Shown: one piece after another, positions 10,339-22,700 of the stretch
Layout of the letters: each line of letters begins with the position of its first letter
How positions within the stretch are numbered: the first letter of the stretch is position 1
Source of the DNA: Myrica gale
Lineage: Eukaryota > Streptophyta > Magnoliopsida > Fagales > Myricaceae
DNA length: 64,000 nt
NCBI GenBank assembly: GCA_963930655.1
Contig: OZ005603.1
Span: 11,493,001 to 11,557,000 of the forward strand
Reading direction: 5' to 3'
Made by a program: the position numbers and the translations under genes
The notes under the pieces: generated by a model
Databases searched by the model: none
What the model saw: the letters and a program-made list of their open reading frames with translations, nothing else
What the model was told of the DNA's origin: nothing

Positions 10339-13300
10339 CGTCACTTTCATCTTGTAATAATGGCAATTTTCTCATTTCTTGTTGTTCTTCTGCATTTGCC
10401 CAATATGATCAATGGCGAACTTTGGTGCGTTAGTGTGCTGTTTTCTTGTGGTCTAGTATACATACCATCGGTACTTTTTCTTGTTTTTCCTATAGTGCTT
10501 GACATTGGAAGAATCCCTTTTTGTTTTGGCATTTAGCTTGCAAAGGACAAGGAACAGTGGTATTGTATCAGATTCAGTGGGTTAGATTGAGACAGGAATA
10601 TCATGATTTTGAGTTTCTTGTTGAATGCTCAAATCCCCGCAAAGTTAAGCCATCCTAGATAGCCAGATAGATAGGTGCTCTTAAGAGGTTTTACAAGTGC
10701 AAGGCCCATGAAGTTTGATTGGACTTTACTAGAAATCGCAATATTATCCTTTCCCAAAAGGTCCTTGGGTTGAGTCCTTCGTACTCAGCATGTTCGGGTA
10801 AAAAGCCCAATTGTCAAGGTTGCACGCCGAATTGTGCAGAAGCCGAAGCCCTAAGCATCTGGTGCTGCTAAGTACTAACCTGCCACTACGCCCATTTGTA
10901 AACGGATTAAAAAAACAAGGGGGGGGGGGGGGGGGGGGAAGCTACGCTACTCTATATTCCATCTATTTCTTTATATTTGTATGAAACTTCAACATATCTA
11001 GTGGGAAAGGGTGCAGCTGAGCATTGTGAGATTATTTAAGTACATAGGTCAAATTAATACTAATATAAGCGAATCAAAACGACCAGATAGAGTTTGGATC
11101 TGACTGAATTGGCAGCTTGGGTTTGAATGTCAGACACATGGGGATCATTTTCCTCCTCGGTGAAGTTTCATTGAGCTCAGATTAATCATTTAATTATTAG
11201 TTCAATTAGTTCAGATATATATATATATGCGCGCGCGTGAGTCAAAGATAGATGAGAAGGAGGTGTGGTAGCTTGTGGCCAAGTTGTCGGCTAAAAGCTT
11301 CTTTGATTATACAACCTACGACTTTTACGAGCCATCACGAGGTGAAAAATGACATGAGCTGTGTTTAATGGTCAAGAGATAGCAGCCCCTGTTGTAAGGA
11401 TAATTATGATTTTGATTAACTAGGGGATCGAGGTTGTGGGCCCAACCATATCCGACTCTAAAATCCCATCCAAAACCCTCGTCTTTTTAACCCTTATTAT
11501 TATACCATCAACTTGAAAGGGGCATATTGGAAGTATCTCTCAAGAAAGATTCCGTTTTACTTAATTCAGCTCACCCTCTTCATGTTCTGGTGTTGAACAA
11601 TAACTTTTGCCTTTGGCACAATTCAAGAGACTGCCGGGCAATTGCATGTGTTAAAGAGAGAAAGAAATAAGAAGAAAGAATAGAGGAATTTTCTTTGGCA
11701 AGGAGGATTAACTAATCTTTCAATATTGGAACTAGTAGTCGTGAAATATAGATGTTTACATTAATCTATATAATCACATTTCTCCTGCCCATTCAATGTT
11801 CTTCTCTTGTTTTATGTTCTTCGGTTTCTTTTTCCAAAACCAATTATCGTGCTCTAGCGAAACGATAACAGTGTCATGTTCACATTATTGGTACCTTAGA
11901 ATTTAGATGATTTCTCTTTTAGAATTTTAAATGTTAGACATTAATTTATTTTAAGTTCACATTATTGGTATCGTTTGCTATTTTTTATAGCTTAATTATC
12001 GATACAATCTCATGTATTAATTTTTAATAAATCAGTTAATGTAGTGCAACTTGAATGGATCAATCATTGTGTTTTTTTTAAGACATACAAGTCATATTGT
12101 CCAGTAAACATTAGCTCACTAAAAAGGATGGGATACAAGATAGACTATTCAACTCAAACCGAATGTCGGTCTTTCATTAGTCGGTTAAATTTTGGTAGAC
12201 GAGAGGATCCATATATTTAAAAAATGAGTCACAAGATACTTGTTTAAAATTGTACCTCAAGGACTGATTTTTGTTTTTAAAAAAGTCAATACTATTGTAG
12301 TAGTGATTAAACCTTTATTTTTAACAATACTTCCTGCTACATAATATAATTTAAATAATAAAATATTATTTTTCCTATCAATTTAAGGTTTTGGGATGAA
12401 TGGTAAATTCATACGGTATCACAGTTCAATGTCCTGAATTCGAGACATGACTTTAAGTTTGAGTGTTAAAATTTTATGGTGTTGGAGTTGGTGAAAAAAA
12501 ATGAAATTATAGATAATTTGAATGAATTTTTTATATTTATTTACGGTGAAAATTAAAAAATTTAATAAAAAATAGAGAAATTTATTTTATAGTTATTTTA
12601 ATTTGGATGCCCAAAATTTTGGCTCAAAAAGATAAAAAGGAGTGGAAGAAGCTTGCGGTAGCCGGTAAGAGTAAGGATTAAAGATTTGTGCCTTTTGCTT
12701 TCGGCCTCGTTTTCTTGCGACGGTGATGCAAAAACTTAGCCGAAGTTTGAGGTACCGCACGAGACTTTTCACTCAGAGTAGGGAACGAGGTGTGAATGTG
12801 ATCGAGATTAGAGGATAGCCAGCCCTATGTTTATCTGTTATGAGTAGCTTTACTAAGAAAAACGAAAAAAAACTGTTATGAGTAGCTGGAAGCTTTAACG
12901 GCTAAATCCAACGACATCCGACCGAAGAACTTATCAGACCTGCGCCGAGTGCCTCTGCGCACTGTGCAGAAGCTCTGCGCATGAGCTGTGCACTCTGCTC
13001 GTGCTCATATACGTTTATTTAAAAAAAATGAAATGCGTTCTGATCCGGATCGGTTTCTAAAAATTTTAAATCAGATCGGACCGGACCCCATTAATCCGGT
13101 TTTATAAATTCGGTCCAGACCAGATCGGATTCATCTGATAAAAACTACAAAATCAATCCGGTCCAATCCGATTTTATGGTACTTTTTGATCTGTGGTCCG
13201 ATTTTGCCTAACTCTGTCACTTGTTAGGGAATGAGTGGACGACGTCGTTGTTATTTTTAACACGCTTCACGTGGTAAGTTGATCCATTCATTCATGATTC

Positions 13301-13680
13301 ACGCACTATCCCCCAACGCTCTGCAACTATTCCGGGAAACTGTATTAAAAATTGTCTACGTTACTCGATCTCTGAATGTAAGATCTTCACGAACAAAGGA
13401 AATAGAATATTTAGTTTGATCCATAATATTATTTTTTAAAATATAAAATTATAAAGTAATTATAAAATCGGAAAATTCAGTTTTTTTTTTCGGGCGAGTC
13501 TCTGTTGCAGCATGTGAGAAGGCAGAGTGGGTCCCGTCCGGGACCCACATCTACCTGAACAGTACTGCACTGTTCGAGCGGGCGTGGCGCCCCCCTTCAC
13601 TCCCACACTGCAGCAACCCTTGCTGCAGTTCGGCCTCACCCTTTTTTTTCTAAACATCGGAAAACCCAGTTACAGTGTTC
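10339..13680. other. Intergenic region, no gene seen
   Basis: This is 3.3 kb of mostly AT-rich DNA. It contains a G20 run (10919-10938) and a short (AT)n(GC)n tract at 11216-11238. A cluster of alternating ccggatcgg-type words lies at 13035-13200, and a foldback-like GC-rich patch at 13485-13640 includes gggtcccgtccgggaccc. The last two look like MITE remnants. No open frame with recognisable similarity was found. Confidence 0.5.
10919..10938. repeat. G20 homopolymer
   Basis: An uninterrupted run of 20 G. Length is liable to sequencing or assembly error. Confidence 0.9.
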
Positions 13681-13713
13681 AGAATTAGGAAATCCTAAGG
13701 CGGCCACACCCCG

Positions 13714-13720
13714 TATAAAA
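13714..13720 (+). promoter_or_regulatory. Putative TATA box of the ankyrin-kinase gene
   Basis: tataaaa lies in a GC-richer context (cccgtataaaaaggcc) about 350 bp before the ATG at 14065. A transcription start near 13745 would give a 5' UTR of roughly 320 nt. The position is plausible but unproven. Confidence 0.5.
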
Positions 13721-14064
13721 AGGCCAAAAAAAGCCTCGCATACTCGTCCTAACCCAGAAGAGCTCGCTGGCTATCGACCCCACTTGCAGGGGGTGCTTAT
13801 AACGCCACTCGCATACTTTAGCCACCCCCTTCTAACCCTGCGCCTTCCCATTGGCGTCGAAATTTCTCGGACGTGCTCCCAAACCCGTGGAGACCCGCTA
13901 CCTGCCACCAGCTTCCCCTTCAGTTTTGCAAAATCGTCAACGTTACCTACTACTTGAATAACCCTGCTAAACGCTTAGCAAAAAAAAAAAAAAAACCTCT
14001 CAAATCTATACAATTTTCAGATTCCTAATTGGAACCAAGGGTTTAGCGACTGTAATTTGCGTCA

Positions 14065-17000
14065 ATGGATTCAAACAGAGGAGCGGTGAGATTTACGCTG
14101 GGGAAGCAGTCGTCGCTGGCGCCGGACCGGCCCGCGGATGGGGAGCTCGTATACGAGAACGAGGACGCAGCGGAGGGGATCGATCCCGGGGTGCGGCTGA
14201 TGTATCTGGCCAATGGAGCCGACCTGCAAGGGATCCGGGAGCTTTTGGATTCTGGCGTCGACGTCAATTTTAAGGACATCGACAATCGGACGGCTCTGCA
14301 CATCTCGGCCTGCCAGGGTCTCAGCGATGTCGTCGCGCTCTTGCTCGAGCGTGGCGCCAATATCGTCGCTAAAGACCGCTGGGGGAGCACCGTAAGGACA
14401 CGACCCTCTTTCCATTCTATCTTTTATCCCTATTTTTCTGGACAAATGTTTAAGCCTAGTGCTGGTTTTGAGAGAATGAAAACAGCCTCTTGCAGATGCT
14501 ATATATTACAAACACCACGACGTGATCAAGCTCTTGGAGAAATACGGTGCGAAGCCTCTGGTATGCATGTTCGATTGTTTTTCATAATGCATTTTGTTTG
14601 AGAAAGATTGACAGGTTTTTCTTTTTATTTTGATTTGCGTACTGTGTTAATAATTCTGAGTTTTATTGATGTTTGTGGTTTTCTCCTGCCCTTCAGATGG
14701 CCCCAATGCACGTTCAATATGCACGTGAAGTCCCTGAATACGAAATTGATCCCATGGAGCTTGATTTTACCAACAGTGTGGAAATAACTAAGGTAGAATT
14801 ATCTCTACTTATGTTTAGTTACCTAACATATCTGGTTCGTTCTGCTTCTTACACCGCATGTGTTGAAGCGTATTGCATATTGTTGCCTATTCTCGTCATT
14901 TTGTAAAGCATGATTTAAGAGCACAAGGAGTTATTGATATCATTTATTAGTGAGCTTCGAAGGTTCAAATCAGTTTGCTTTTTGAGTTTCACTAGTCTGT
15001 ACGTGATATTCTCTTTTGGTTGATATTGGTTTGATTCAGTTATCCACATATCTGTTATCCTTATGTGGATCACTGAATCAAAATTTCAAATCGTTCTTTA
15101 GCATATTCCTTGTGGGAGAGAAGTCAGGGTGGATTTATTAGCCTTCTCAAAGCGAAATGTTAGAGTGGATTCATTATCCTTCTCAAAGTGTGTCAGTGGC
15201 TCTATATTATGGTTAATAATCATTCAAGTCGCTTTGTTGATGAAATATGCTACTTGGTCTTGTTTTTTCTTATTAGTTACCTTCCTCTTGAATCTAAGAA
15301 TATGAATAAAACAATTCTTTCAGGGAACTTTCTGTATAGCATTGTGGCGTGGGACACAGGTTGCTGTGAAACAGCTTGGGGAGGAAGTGATTTCTGACGA
15401 GGATAAAGTGTGGGTTGCTGATGTATTTGGAAAGGATTTTGCTATTCATCCTTTCCCTCATTTGATGGTTTTTAAAGCAGTGCATTTTTCACAGGAGGGA
15501 ATTCATGGACGAGCTTGCATTGCTCCAGAAGATACGACATCCAAATGTAGTCCAATTTCTTGGTGCTGTGACTCAAAGTAGTCCAATGATGATTGTGACA
15601 GAATACCTGCCCAAGGTTTTTCAATCCCTTGGTCTGTTAGCATGTGATGAAATTCTCTATTTATTCACAAAATTCGTGGCTGTTCATAGAGAGATTTGTA
15701 AACCTTGAGATTGCATGTACTGAGGGGTCTGATGTTTTATACTTTTTCTGTGACTTGAATTATCCCGTTTGGAGTGATCTGTGCATGTATGTGTAGGAGA
15801 GGGATGAGAAGAATGAGTTTTAATTCTTATAACTCCTTGAGTTCTTCTCTAGTCCTCATCAGGGTGTTACTTGCGAAGTGGTTCTAGAAAAAGTTCAGCA
15901 CTGATTTAAAACATGAGAAGATTTTCTTTAAAGATGTGTCTAGAGGACTTGTGAAAGAGCTTCATTTAATGCGTTTTAGGGCATTATGGAAATTTAACAT
16001 GAAATTTTGGTCGAAAATCACCTCGTTTCTTTGTAACAGGCTAAAGCTTCTTTGTTTGATGATTATCTTTCTGATCAGGAGTCTTTTTTCTTACATTCAT
16101 CTGTAGTTGTTTCTTCTCATATCTGATTAAATTGTTGAGACTGCTCAAGGCCTCTGTCTTTTCTTCAGTTTATTGGTCTACACTGGAAATTTGATTTTGT
16201 TATCTTCGAGTGCCATTGCCGTGCCGTATAACCTGTTTTATTTTATCTTCATTATGAAAATGAATAAGCACACAATGCCTTATGCTGACTACTACACAGT
16301 AAGCCTTTTTTGTCTTGCTTTCCAATTTTTTCTTTGTGTTTGCTTTGTATTAAACATAATACAATAGACTGGTGTTCTATCACAGCTGCGGCCTTGCCCA
16401 TTTTTGAATTGAATAAATATATGTTTCTCTTTGCAAATTCAAATTGAACTTGGGAACTTATATGACAAATAGGCTAGACAATTCAAGTTTTACTTGACTT
16501 AGTAAAAAAAGAGAGATATATCTCTACTTGAAAGTTCCTTCTAATTGCATGATGAATGGTACTGCATCTTTTATTCATTTGGACAGCCTGAATTTCATAA
16601 AATTCCAAAATTACATGAAACAATGGGTTAAGGCCCCATCAAAACTTGACTGGGCAATTGTGGTTGACATATAAGTGTGTGCATGACGAATAATTTTTTT
16701 ATTTTATTTTTAACTTAGGGCGGTCTACAAATTGGTAGTCGCTGTTAAGAAAAATGAAAATCACAATATGAACTCCTTTAGCATTCCTTTGCCATTTGTG
16801 GTGCAGGGGGACCTTTGCGCATTCTTGAGAAGAAAGGGCGCGCTAAAGCCAATAGTTGCTGTGAAGTTTGCACTTGATATTGCAAGGTTCTAACTTTCTT
16901 CTTATGCTCGTTAACGAATTGCAATGGTGATGACTGTCTGTTATTTGAAGATGTGAATGTTTATTGCACACATTTAATTGAGAAAAGAGAAATTCGTACT

Positions 17001-20000
17001 TATAGCTCACGATTTGGTTGATGTACATTGATCAGTTCTATTTTCTGCTGGTTTCTTGCTTCTTGATGTATGACTGAGATAAACTGCTTGTTGTTTTATT
17101 TTGATATTTACCCGTGATGTTGTTGTCTCTGGAAAATTTTCAGGGGACTGAATTACTTGCATGAGAATAAGCCACCAATAATTCACCGTGATCTTGAGCC
17201 TTCGTGAGTTTTCTTCTTCAACTCGATCTCCCTTATGTGAATTTGATAGTATGTAGACTCTTCAGGAACAGCATTTTGTTTCAGTTGCTTGAAACTCAGG
17301 ACTTTTTTATTATTCCTTACGACTAAGATGACAGAAACATATTGCGGGATGATTCTGGCCTCCTGAAAGTTGCAGACTTTGGAGTTAGCAAATTGCTGAC
17401 AGTTAAAGAAGATAAGCCTCTTACATGTCAAGAGGCTTCTTGTGAGTAATTCTGTTTGTTTCAGTATATATACTGTTTCATTGTGTTAGAGTTCTAGCGT
17501 AGCTAGGTTGACAGTATGGTAAAAATGTAATATTTTCCTAAAACACTGACAGGCCGATATGTGGCTCCAGAGGTTTTCAGAAATCAAGAATATGATACCA
17601 AAGTTGATGTGTTTTCCTTTGCTTTAATTCTGCAAGAGGTAAGCTCTATAGCTCCCACACTCAGAATATATTAAGAAGTTGCTATGCTATGGTATGACTT
17701 TACCCAGTCATAAATCCTGTTTCGTGTTTCATACTTGTTAATCATTGAAGAGCACCTATCAAATTCTTGTAAGCAATATAGGTGCATGTATATGCTAACT
17801 AATCTACTCGTGGGTATTTCTGATTAATGAGAATGTTATTCAGGTATTTTCCATGAAGAAAAGACCATTCTACTAATTTTGTTGATTACAGTGCTAAGGC
17901 TAATAGTTCACTGCTCGATGCTAATTTCTGGTTATGTACATTTAATGTGGCGTGTACGCATCTCTGACATCAAAAGGGCAGAACATGTTAGAAAATAATG
18001 AGATATATGGGTGTAACGCATTCTTGTTCATATTCCATATATGAGAGGAAAGTCACTTGGTACATTGTATACATAGGATCAGTGGCGGTAGGGATTAATG
18101 AACAAAAAAAAAAGATTCTCCTTTGCCCCCTTCCCCCTCAAATTTATAATGAGTTGGGATTTCCAAACTTTCATCACACTGTTGACATGATATCTCTTCT
18201 TTTTTTTTTTTTGATAATTGCTTCTTTATTCTGTATTCTTCTTTTGTACTTCTATAAAATCTGTTAAAGGGATTTTGCCTTTGCAAGACAAATTTTTTTT
18301 TTTTTCGAATTCTTAATTGATAACTAAAAAGAAAAAATTTATCACAGAAGAAAATAATGCCTGCCTTTCTCTATTACACAACAGTCTATGTAGCTTTTAA
18401 TGATACTTTGTGTAATAGATGTTTTTGACTTTGTTTATGACCACCCCATGATTCTGTAATTTGAATGGAAATTATTGCCTCTCAGATGGTGTTCCCATGA
18501 TTGTCCAGCGACTGTGTTAGATGAGTCTGGTAGATTATACTCGGGTGATGTTCGGCCATTTGAAAAATTCACACTTTTGAAGAAATATTTTGTAATTAAA
18601 AAAATTCACGACCGAACATTTGAAATTTCAAAATTTCAACAAACTCTTAACACATTTTCACCCAAAATCCAAAACCTTTTCTCACAAACTCCAGTACTTT
18701 TTTATTAAAAAATTCCATCAAATCATCTTTCTATACATTTTTTACAAACTCCAATAAAAATCAATCTACAGTCAAATATCTTTAAAAAAATTTCATTAAC
18801 TTTTTAGAAACTCCAATATACCTAAATATTTACACCACTGTTAAATTTTCTTCAAATTGAGAATGTTTTGCAACCGAACATCACCTTGATCTAGAAGGGA
18901 TGTACAATTTGTGTTCTATTTATTGGGAAATGCTATTAGTAATTCCCATCCTCTTATCATTGTGTCTAATACCGGCATTGCTTTCTTTTCAAATCTTGTT
19001 CTGTCGTGTCACATATTCTTTATCTGGTGGTTTATGTTATATCTGTCATTTGCGCGAGGACAAGTTTGGAGTTAATTACTTTAAACGTTTATTTTAGTGT
19101 GCCTCTGACAAATTCAATTCGATCATAATGGGCTTTCTGTTTGATATTTCCATTATCATGTTCTTTAGATGATTGAAGGCTGTCCCCCATTTTCTGGAAA
19201 GCAAGAAAATGAAGTTCCTAAAGTATATTGTGCAAAGGAGCGTCCGCCTTTTAGAGCTCCGGCAAAGCTCTATTCCCATGGACTTAAAGAGTAAGTCCTA
19301 TATTTTTTTCCTCGGGAAGTCCTATACATATGTGATGTATGCCAGCTTTCATTACTCACTGATTGCAATGGCAGACGGACTTCTCTACTCTATTGCATAA
19401 CTTGCATACATTTTTTTTTGTCTTTTACGTAGTTTTCATTTATATAAACCTTTGTACATCTGCCTTGTGTATTTCTTGTTCTTTCCTTTCCTCAATCAGA
19501 AATTAATTCCAAAAGTTATAATAGAAAATTTCAGCCACTTTGACCTTGGACACTTTTATGAGATAAACGGTTTTTCTGTAAATGGTATGTTGATCCTGCT
19601 GCTTAGTTGTTTAAATTAAATGTGGCCACGAAGACTAGATGGGAATACTTGGACGATAAGAAATCGAGTTATCTAAATTGCTTTCTTAAGGTTCGTGGCA
19701 AGGCAACAGACCAGTGATTGGTGGGCCAAATGGGCATCAGTCTTGCTCTCTCATTTTTGCTCTTGTTCTTCTGGTGTCTATTAATTGCAATTAAAAAAAG
19801 TTTGGTGCGTTTTGCTTGATTTTTTTAAAAAAAAATTATTCATTTTTCTGATATAACATGACTTTGGAGCTGTCAAAGTTGGACCTCTCTCAGACAAAAA
19901 CATTAAGGTCATAGAGTTATAGTCGGTGATTCTGTTTAGAGGTTGATTGGAGAAAAAAATTTATTCAGTTTTCTGATATAAATGACTTTGGAGCTGTCAA

Positions 20001-21229
20001 AGTTGGACCTCTCTCAGACAAAAACATTAAGGTCATAGACTTATAGTCGGTGATTCTGTTTACAGGTTGATTGGAGATTGCTGGAGTGAGAATCCAACTA
20101 GACGACCAACATTTCGGCAAATAATAACAAGGCTGGAGTCCATTTTCAACAGTCTTGGTCATAGAAGGCGTTGGAAGGTTTCTCTCTCTCTCTCCCTCCC
20201 TTCCTCCCCCCCCTTCTCTCTCTCTCTCTCTATTGAACATAACCGTAGGTTTTCATGTTTAATAATTTTGGTGCTACCAGGTCTGAACCAAGTAACTGTT
20301 GTTATATCGAAATTCAACTTAATTTCCGATTCTCAAGTAACTGTTATCGAGATGCAACTTAATTTACGATGCTCACCGTTGGCATAGCCCGAGTGTTTTT
20401 TTTTTCTTGAATTTGAGATGAATAAATAAATTATTTATTGCACAAAACATTTAGGCAGCAGTGTACAAAACATAGCAATGGATGAGTCCCACACAACTGA
20501 TACAGAAATAATTAGAAACTGCAGGAGAATCCAGCAATTACATAAATCTCCTGCTAAAATCTGCACTTCCTTCCTAAGTTCCATAAGAAGCAAGCTGAAA
20601 CCTAATATCTGTCTCCAAAGATATGCATATTGCCTCAAATCCTACACTTCTGGTTAAGTATCTGAGCAATCCTTCCTATTCAGATATGGTAGAAGTTAGC
20701 CAGCCATGATGCTTTTAGTATCCACCCAATCAGAGAGAGTTCTTTTAAGATTTTCCCACAGCCCAAGTGAATTCAGCATCCTATCACCAGTAGTCTTGTT
20801 TATATTCTAAATTTTTGAGGCTCTCTTCCATATCTTTCTTGAGTGGCCTTAAAATCGGCTCTTCAAAGAACTTGTCAATTTCCTCAGTCGGGTTGTTTGT
20901 GGAGCCTAGGTCCACAGTCAAATTGCTTGTAAGCCCTAGTTTATGTCAAGTAGTCGTTGGAGATTTTCATTGATTGTCTCTAATTGCTGAATTTTCCTGA
21001 CATCTCTTGGGATCTCTGTTCTTTTGAATGGTGGTTTTTTGATTCATCTCACAGGCCTTGCAATAAGTTTAAATAGCACGTCTAAAGGTTTCTGTCTCTT
21101 GGGCTTTTCTTTAACCATTTACAGGTTCGACCGTTGAGATGCTTCCAGAACCTAGAGGCCATGTTGAAGAGAGATAACTCCAATCCAGGCAGCCGGAGCT
21201 CTCGTTCTAGTTCCAGCAGTCGTGAGTAA
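14065..21229 (+). CDS. Ankyrin-repeat protein kinase, integrin-linked/Raf-like (BHP family), 12 exons
   Basis: Exons: 14065-14391, 14486-14560, 14697-14792, 15324-15409, 15495-15615, 16807-16886, 17144-17203, 17335-17441, 17553-17638, 19169-19290, 20066-20177, 21125-21229. All use GT-AG borders and join in frame to 458 aa. About three ankyrin repeats lie near residues 41-134. The kinase domain (about 165-430) has Lys182 (VAVK), the catalytic loop HRDLEPSN (Asp278), DFG (Asp296) and APE (324). The tail is Arg/Ser-rich. The glycine loop is degenerate (only KGTF), and HRDLE replaces the usual HRDLK, both typical of plant ILK-type kinases. The closest named relative is Arabidopsis BHP (AT4G18950), which acts in blue-light-dependent phosphorylation of the guard-cell plasma-membrane H+-ATPase; orthology is inferred from domains and synteny. 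Intron 9 hosts a MITE. The acceptor of exon 11 lies in a tandem duplication. Confidence 0.93.
18541..18889. mobile_element. MITE in kinase intron 9 (GGTGATGTTCGG TIRs)
   Basis: The left end is tcgggtgatgttcgg; the right end reverse-complements to tcaaggtgatgttcgg. The 349-bp interior is AT-rich, non-coding and similar in segments to 4768-5081 (for example tacttttttattaaa and caaatcat). It is a member of the same MITE family, but the target duplication is unclear. Confidence 0.65.
19829..20077 (+). repeat. Tandem duplication of the intron 10 / exon 11 acceptor region
   Basis: Two adjacent copies of about 124 bp (19829-19953 and 19954-20077) each span the intron's 3' end and the first 12 nt of exon 11 (gttgattggaga). 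They differ at only about four sites. The functional downstream copy has the acceptor tttacag|GTTG, whereas the upstream copy reads tttagag|GTTG. Only the second copy is followed by the kinase coding sequence. Confidence 0.9.
20178..20231. repeat. CT-rich microsatellite after exon 11
   Basis: Interrupted (CT)n runs begin directly after the exon 11 donor (aag|gtttctctctc). There is no coding role. Confidence 0.8.
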
Positions 21230-22130
21230 CAGATTTGTGCTCTCGTCGGCTAAGATTGCCGACCTCTTTTCCAGTTTGGTGGCAAAAAGACTTCCTTTTC
21301 TGTTTTCTTTTTCAGAAGCATCATTTTCTTCTCTGTATAATGGAACTTATAGTAGGCATATCCAAAGTCTGACTCTCCCACTGAATTTGAGGACAGAGAA
21401 TCAAATTGCTATTTCATGTATTGCTTTGACACTGTCAAGACTTTTCTGTACATTATGTATGTAATCAAGATCTTTTGTGGATTATCTTGTGCATGTCCAC
21501 GGATGATGAGGACCTTTTTTTCTTTTTCTTTTTCGCTCGATCATTGAGGGCCAGTGAAGAATAATTGTTTGTTGTTTTTTGTTTTGTTTTTCTGAATAAT
21601 GTTGAGAGGCTTGCATTTCAAGTTAGAATCACAAATAGGAATACAAGAAAATTCTATCTATGACTCAACTTTAACCCCGTGTAATGAGCCAACTTGGAGG
21701 GGGATGAGCTCGCCTAAAGCTGCTGGTACTATCCAAAGGGCATGTGGCCTCCTTAGACCACCAGAAATGGCTTGGAAAGAGGAAAACATGGTCGGGCGAG
21801 TGAGAACCACTGGAGCCGTTGAAACTGTCTGGAGGTGTAGAAGCTGACTAGTTATGTTGTATTTCGAAGTTCCTCAAATGGATCATGATCTAACTGTCAA
21901 GATTCCAAACAATAACCAAGAAAACAAGAAGAGGAAGGGAGCCATGAACAAGATCTGGTGACCAAGGGGAGTGCCAGAGTGTAGGTGAGTGGCAGAAGGA
22001 GTTGACGCTTGCTGCCAAAAACAGAGAGGGTGAAGGGAGAGATCAGAAGTGAATTTTTTAGGGTTTTAGAGAGAAGGCAAAGGTTCTCTCTCTCTACAAT
22101 AGGTATCGACTAATTTTTATTTGATGATGT
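21230..22130 (+). other. Kinase 3' UTR and downstream spacer
   Basis: The first 250 bases are probably the 3' UTR. From about 21590 to 22090 the sequence is low in AT and has short open frames without recognisable domains. No gene is supported. Confidence 0.45.
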
Positions 22131-22134
22131 TTGA

Positions 22135-22700
22135 TTTTTTATTTTATTTTATTAAGAAAAGGAGGACCATACTCCGAATTTTATTAAAAATCTTCACTTA
22201 TGGCAGATGAATGCCGTGGCTAAATCCAAGACCACACATGACACAGCATATCAAAGGACTAAAAATAACAAAAACAAACCTGCATACCAAAAATAAAGCA
22301 AACAAGCATGCAAATCTAATATTAGTAAAACTCATCTTATCAAGATGCAGAATATCTCTCATACCATAAGGCAGAGCATCGAAACCCACACATTGAATCA
22401 CTTGATTACCAACAAACTGCATAACCCGAAAACCCTCGCCACCAAAATTGACATTCCTTCCTAAAAGCCCCTTCCTTAGCTAATATATCTGCTGTCATAT
22501 TACCCTCAAAAAAATATGAATTAAACCAAAACATTGTTCCACTATAACCAACTCAAACCTGTTTACAAAATGGGTCATCCTGAACATGCTTAGTTTGGAC
22601 AGTCATGAACCGGTTGGCATGACAAAAGATTTCTGACTATCTAAAACCGATAGCAGTACAATGGTCTTATTTTTGCTTACCCAAACTTTCCCATAAAGTA
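22135..22700 (-). mobile_element. LINE 3' fragment (RNase H end), minus strand
   Basis: On the minus strand, about 22500-22440 reads NMTADILAKEGAFRKE, the C-terminal RNase H signature of plant L1 ORF2 proteins. The fragment ends in an A-rich tail (the T-rich run at 22130-22155 on the plus strand). The region upstream, to about 22700, gives interrupted similarity-like reading only. This is a 5'-truncated copy. Confidence 0.6.

Noticed and set aside
13485-13640. Small open frame on the minus strand upstream of the kinase gene
   Set aside because: The GC-rich foldback-like patch has local inverted words and looks like a MITE remnant, not a gene.
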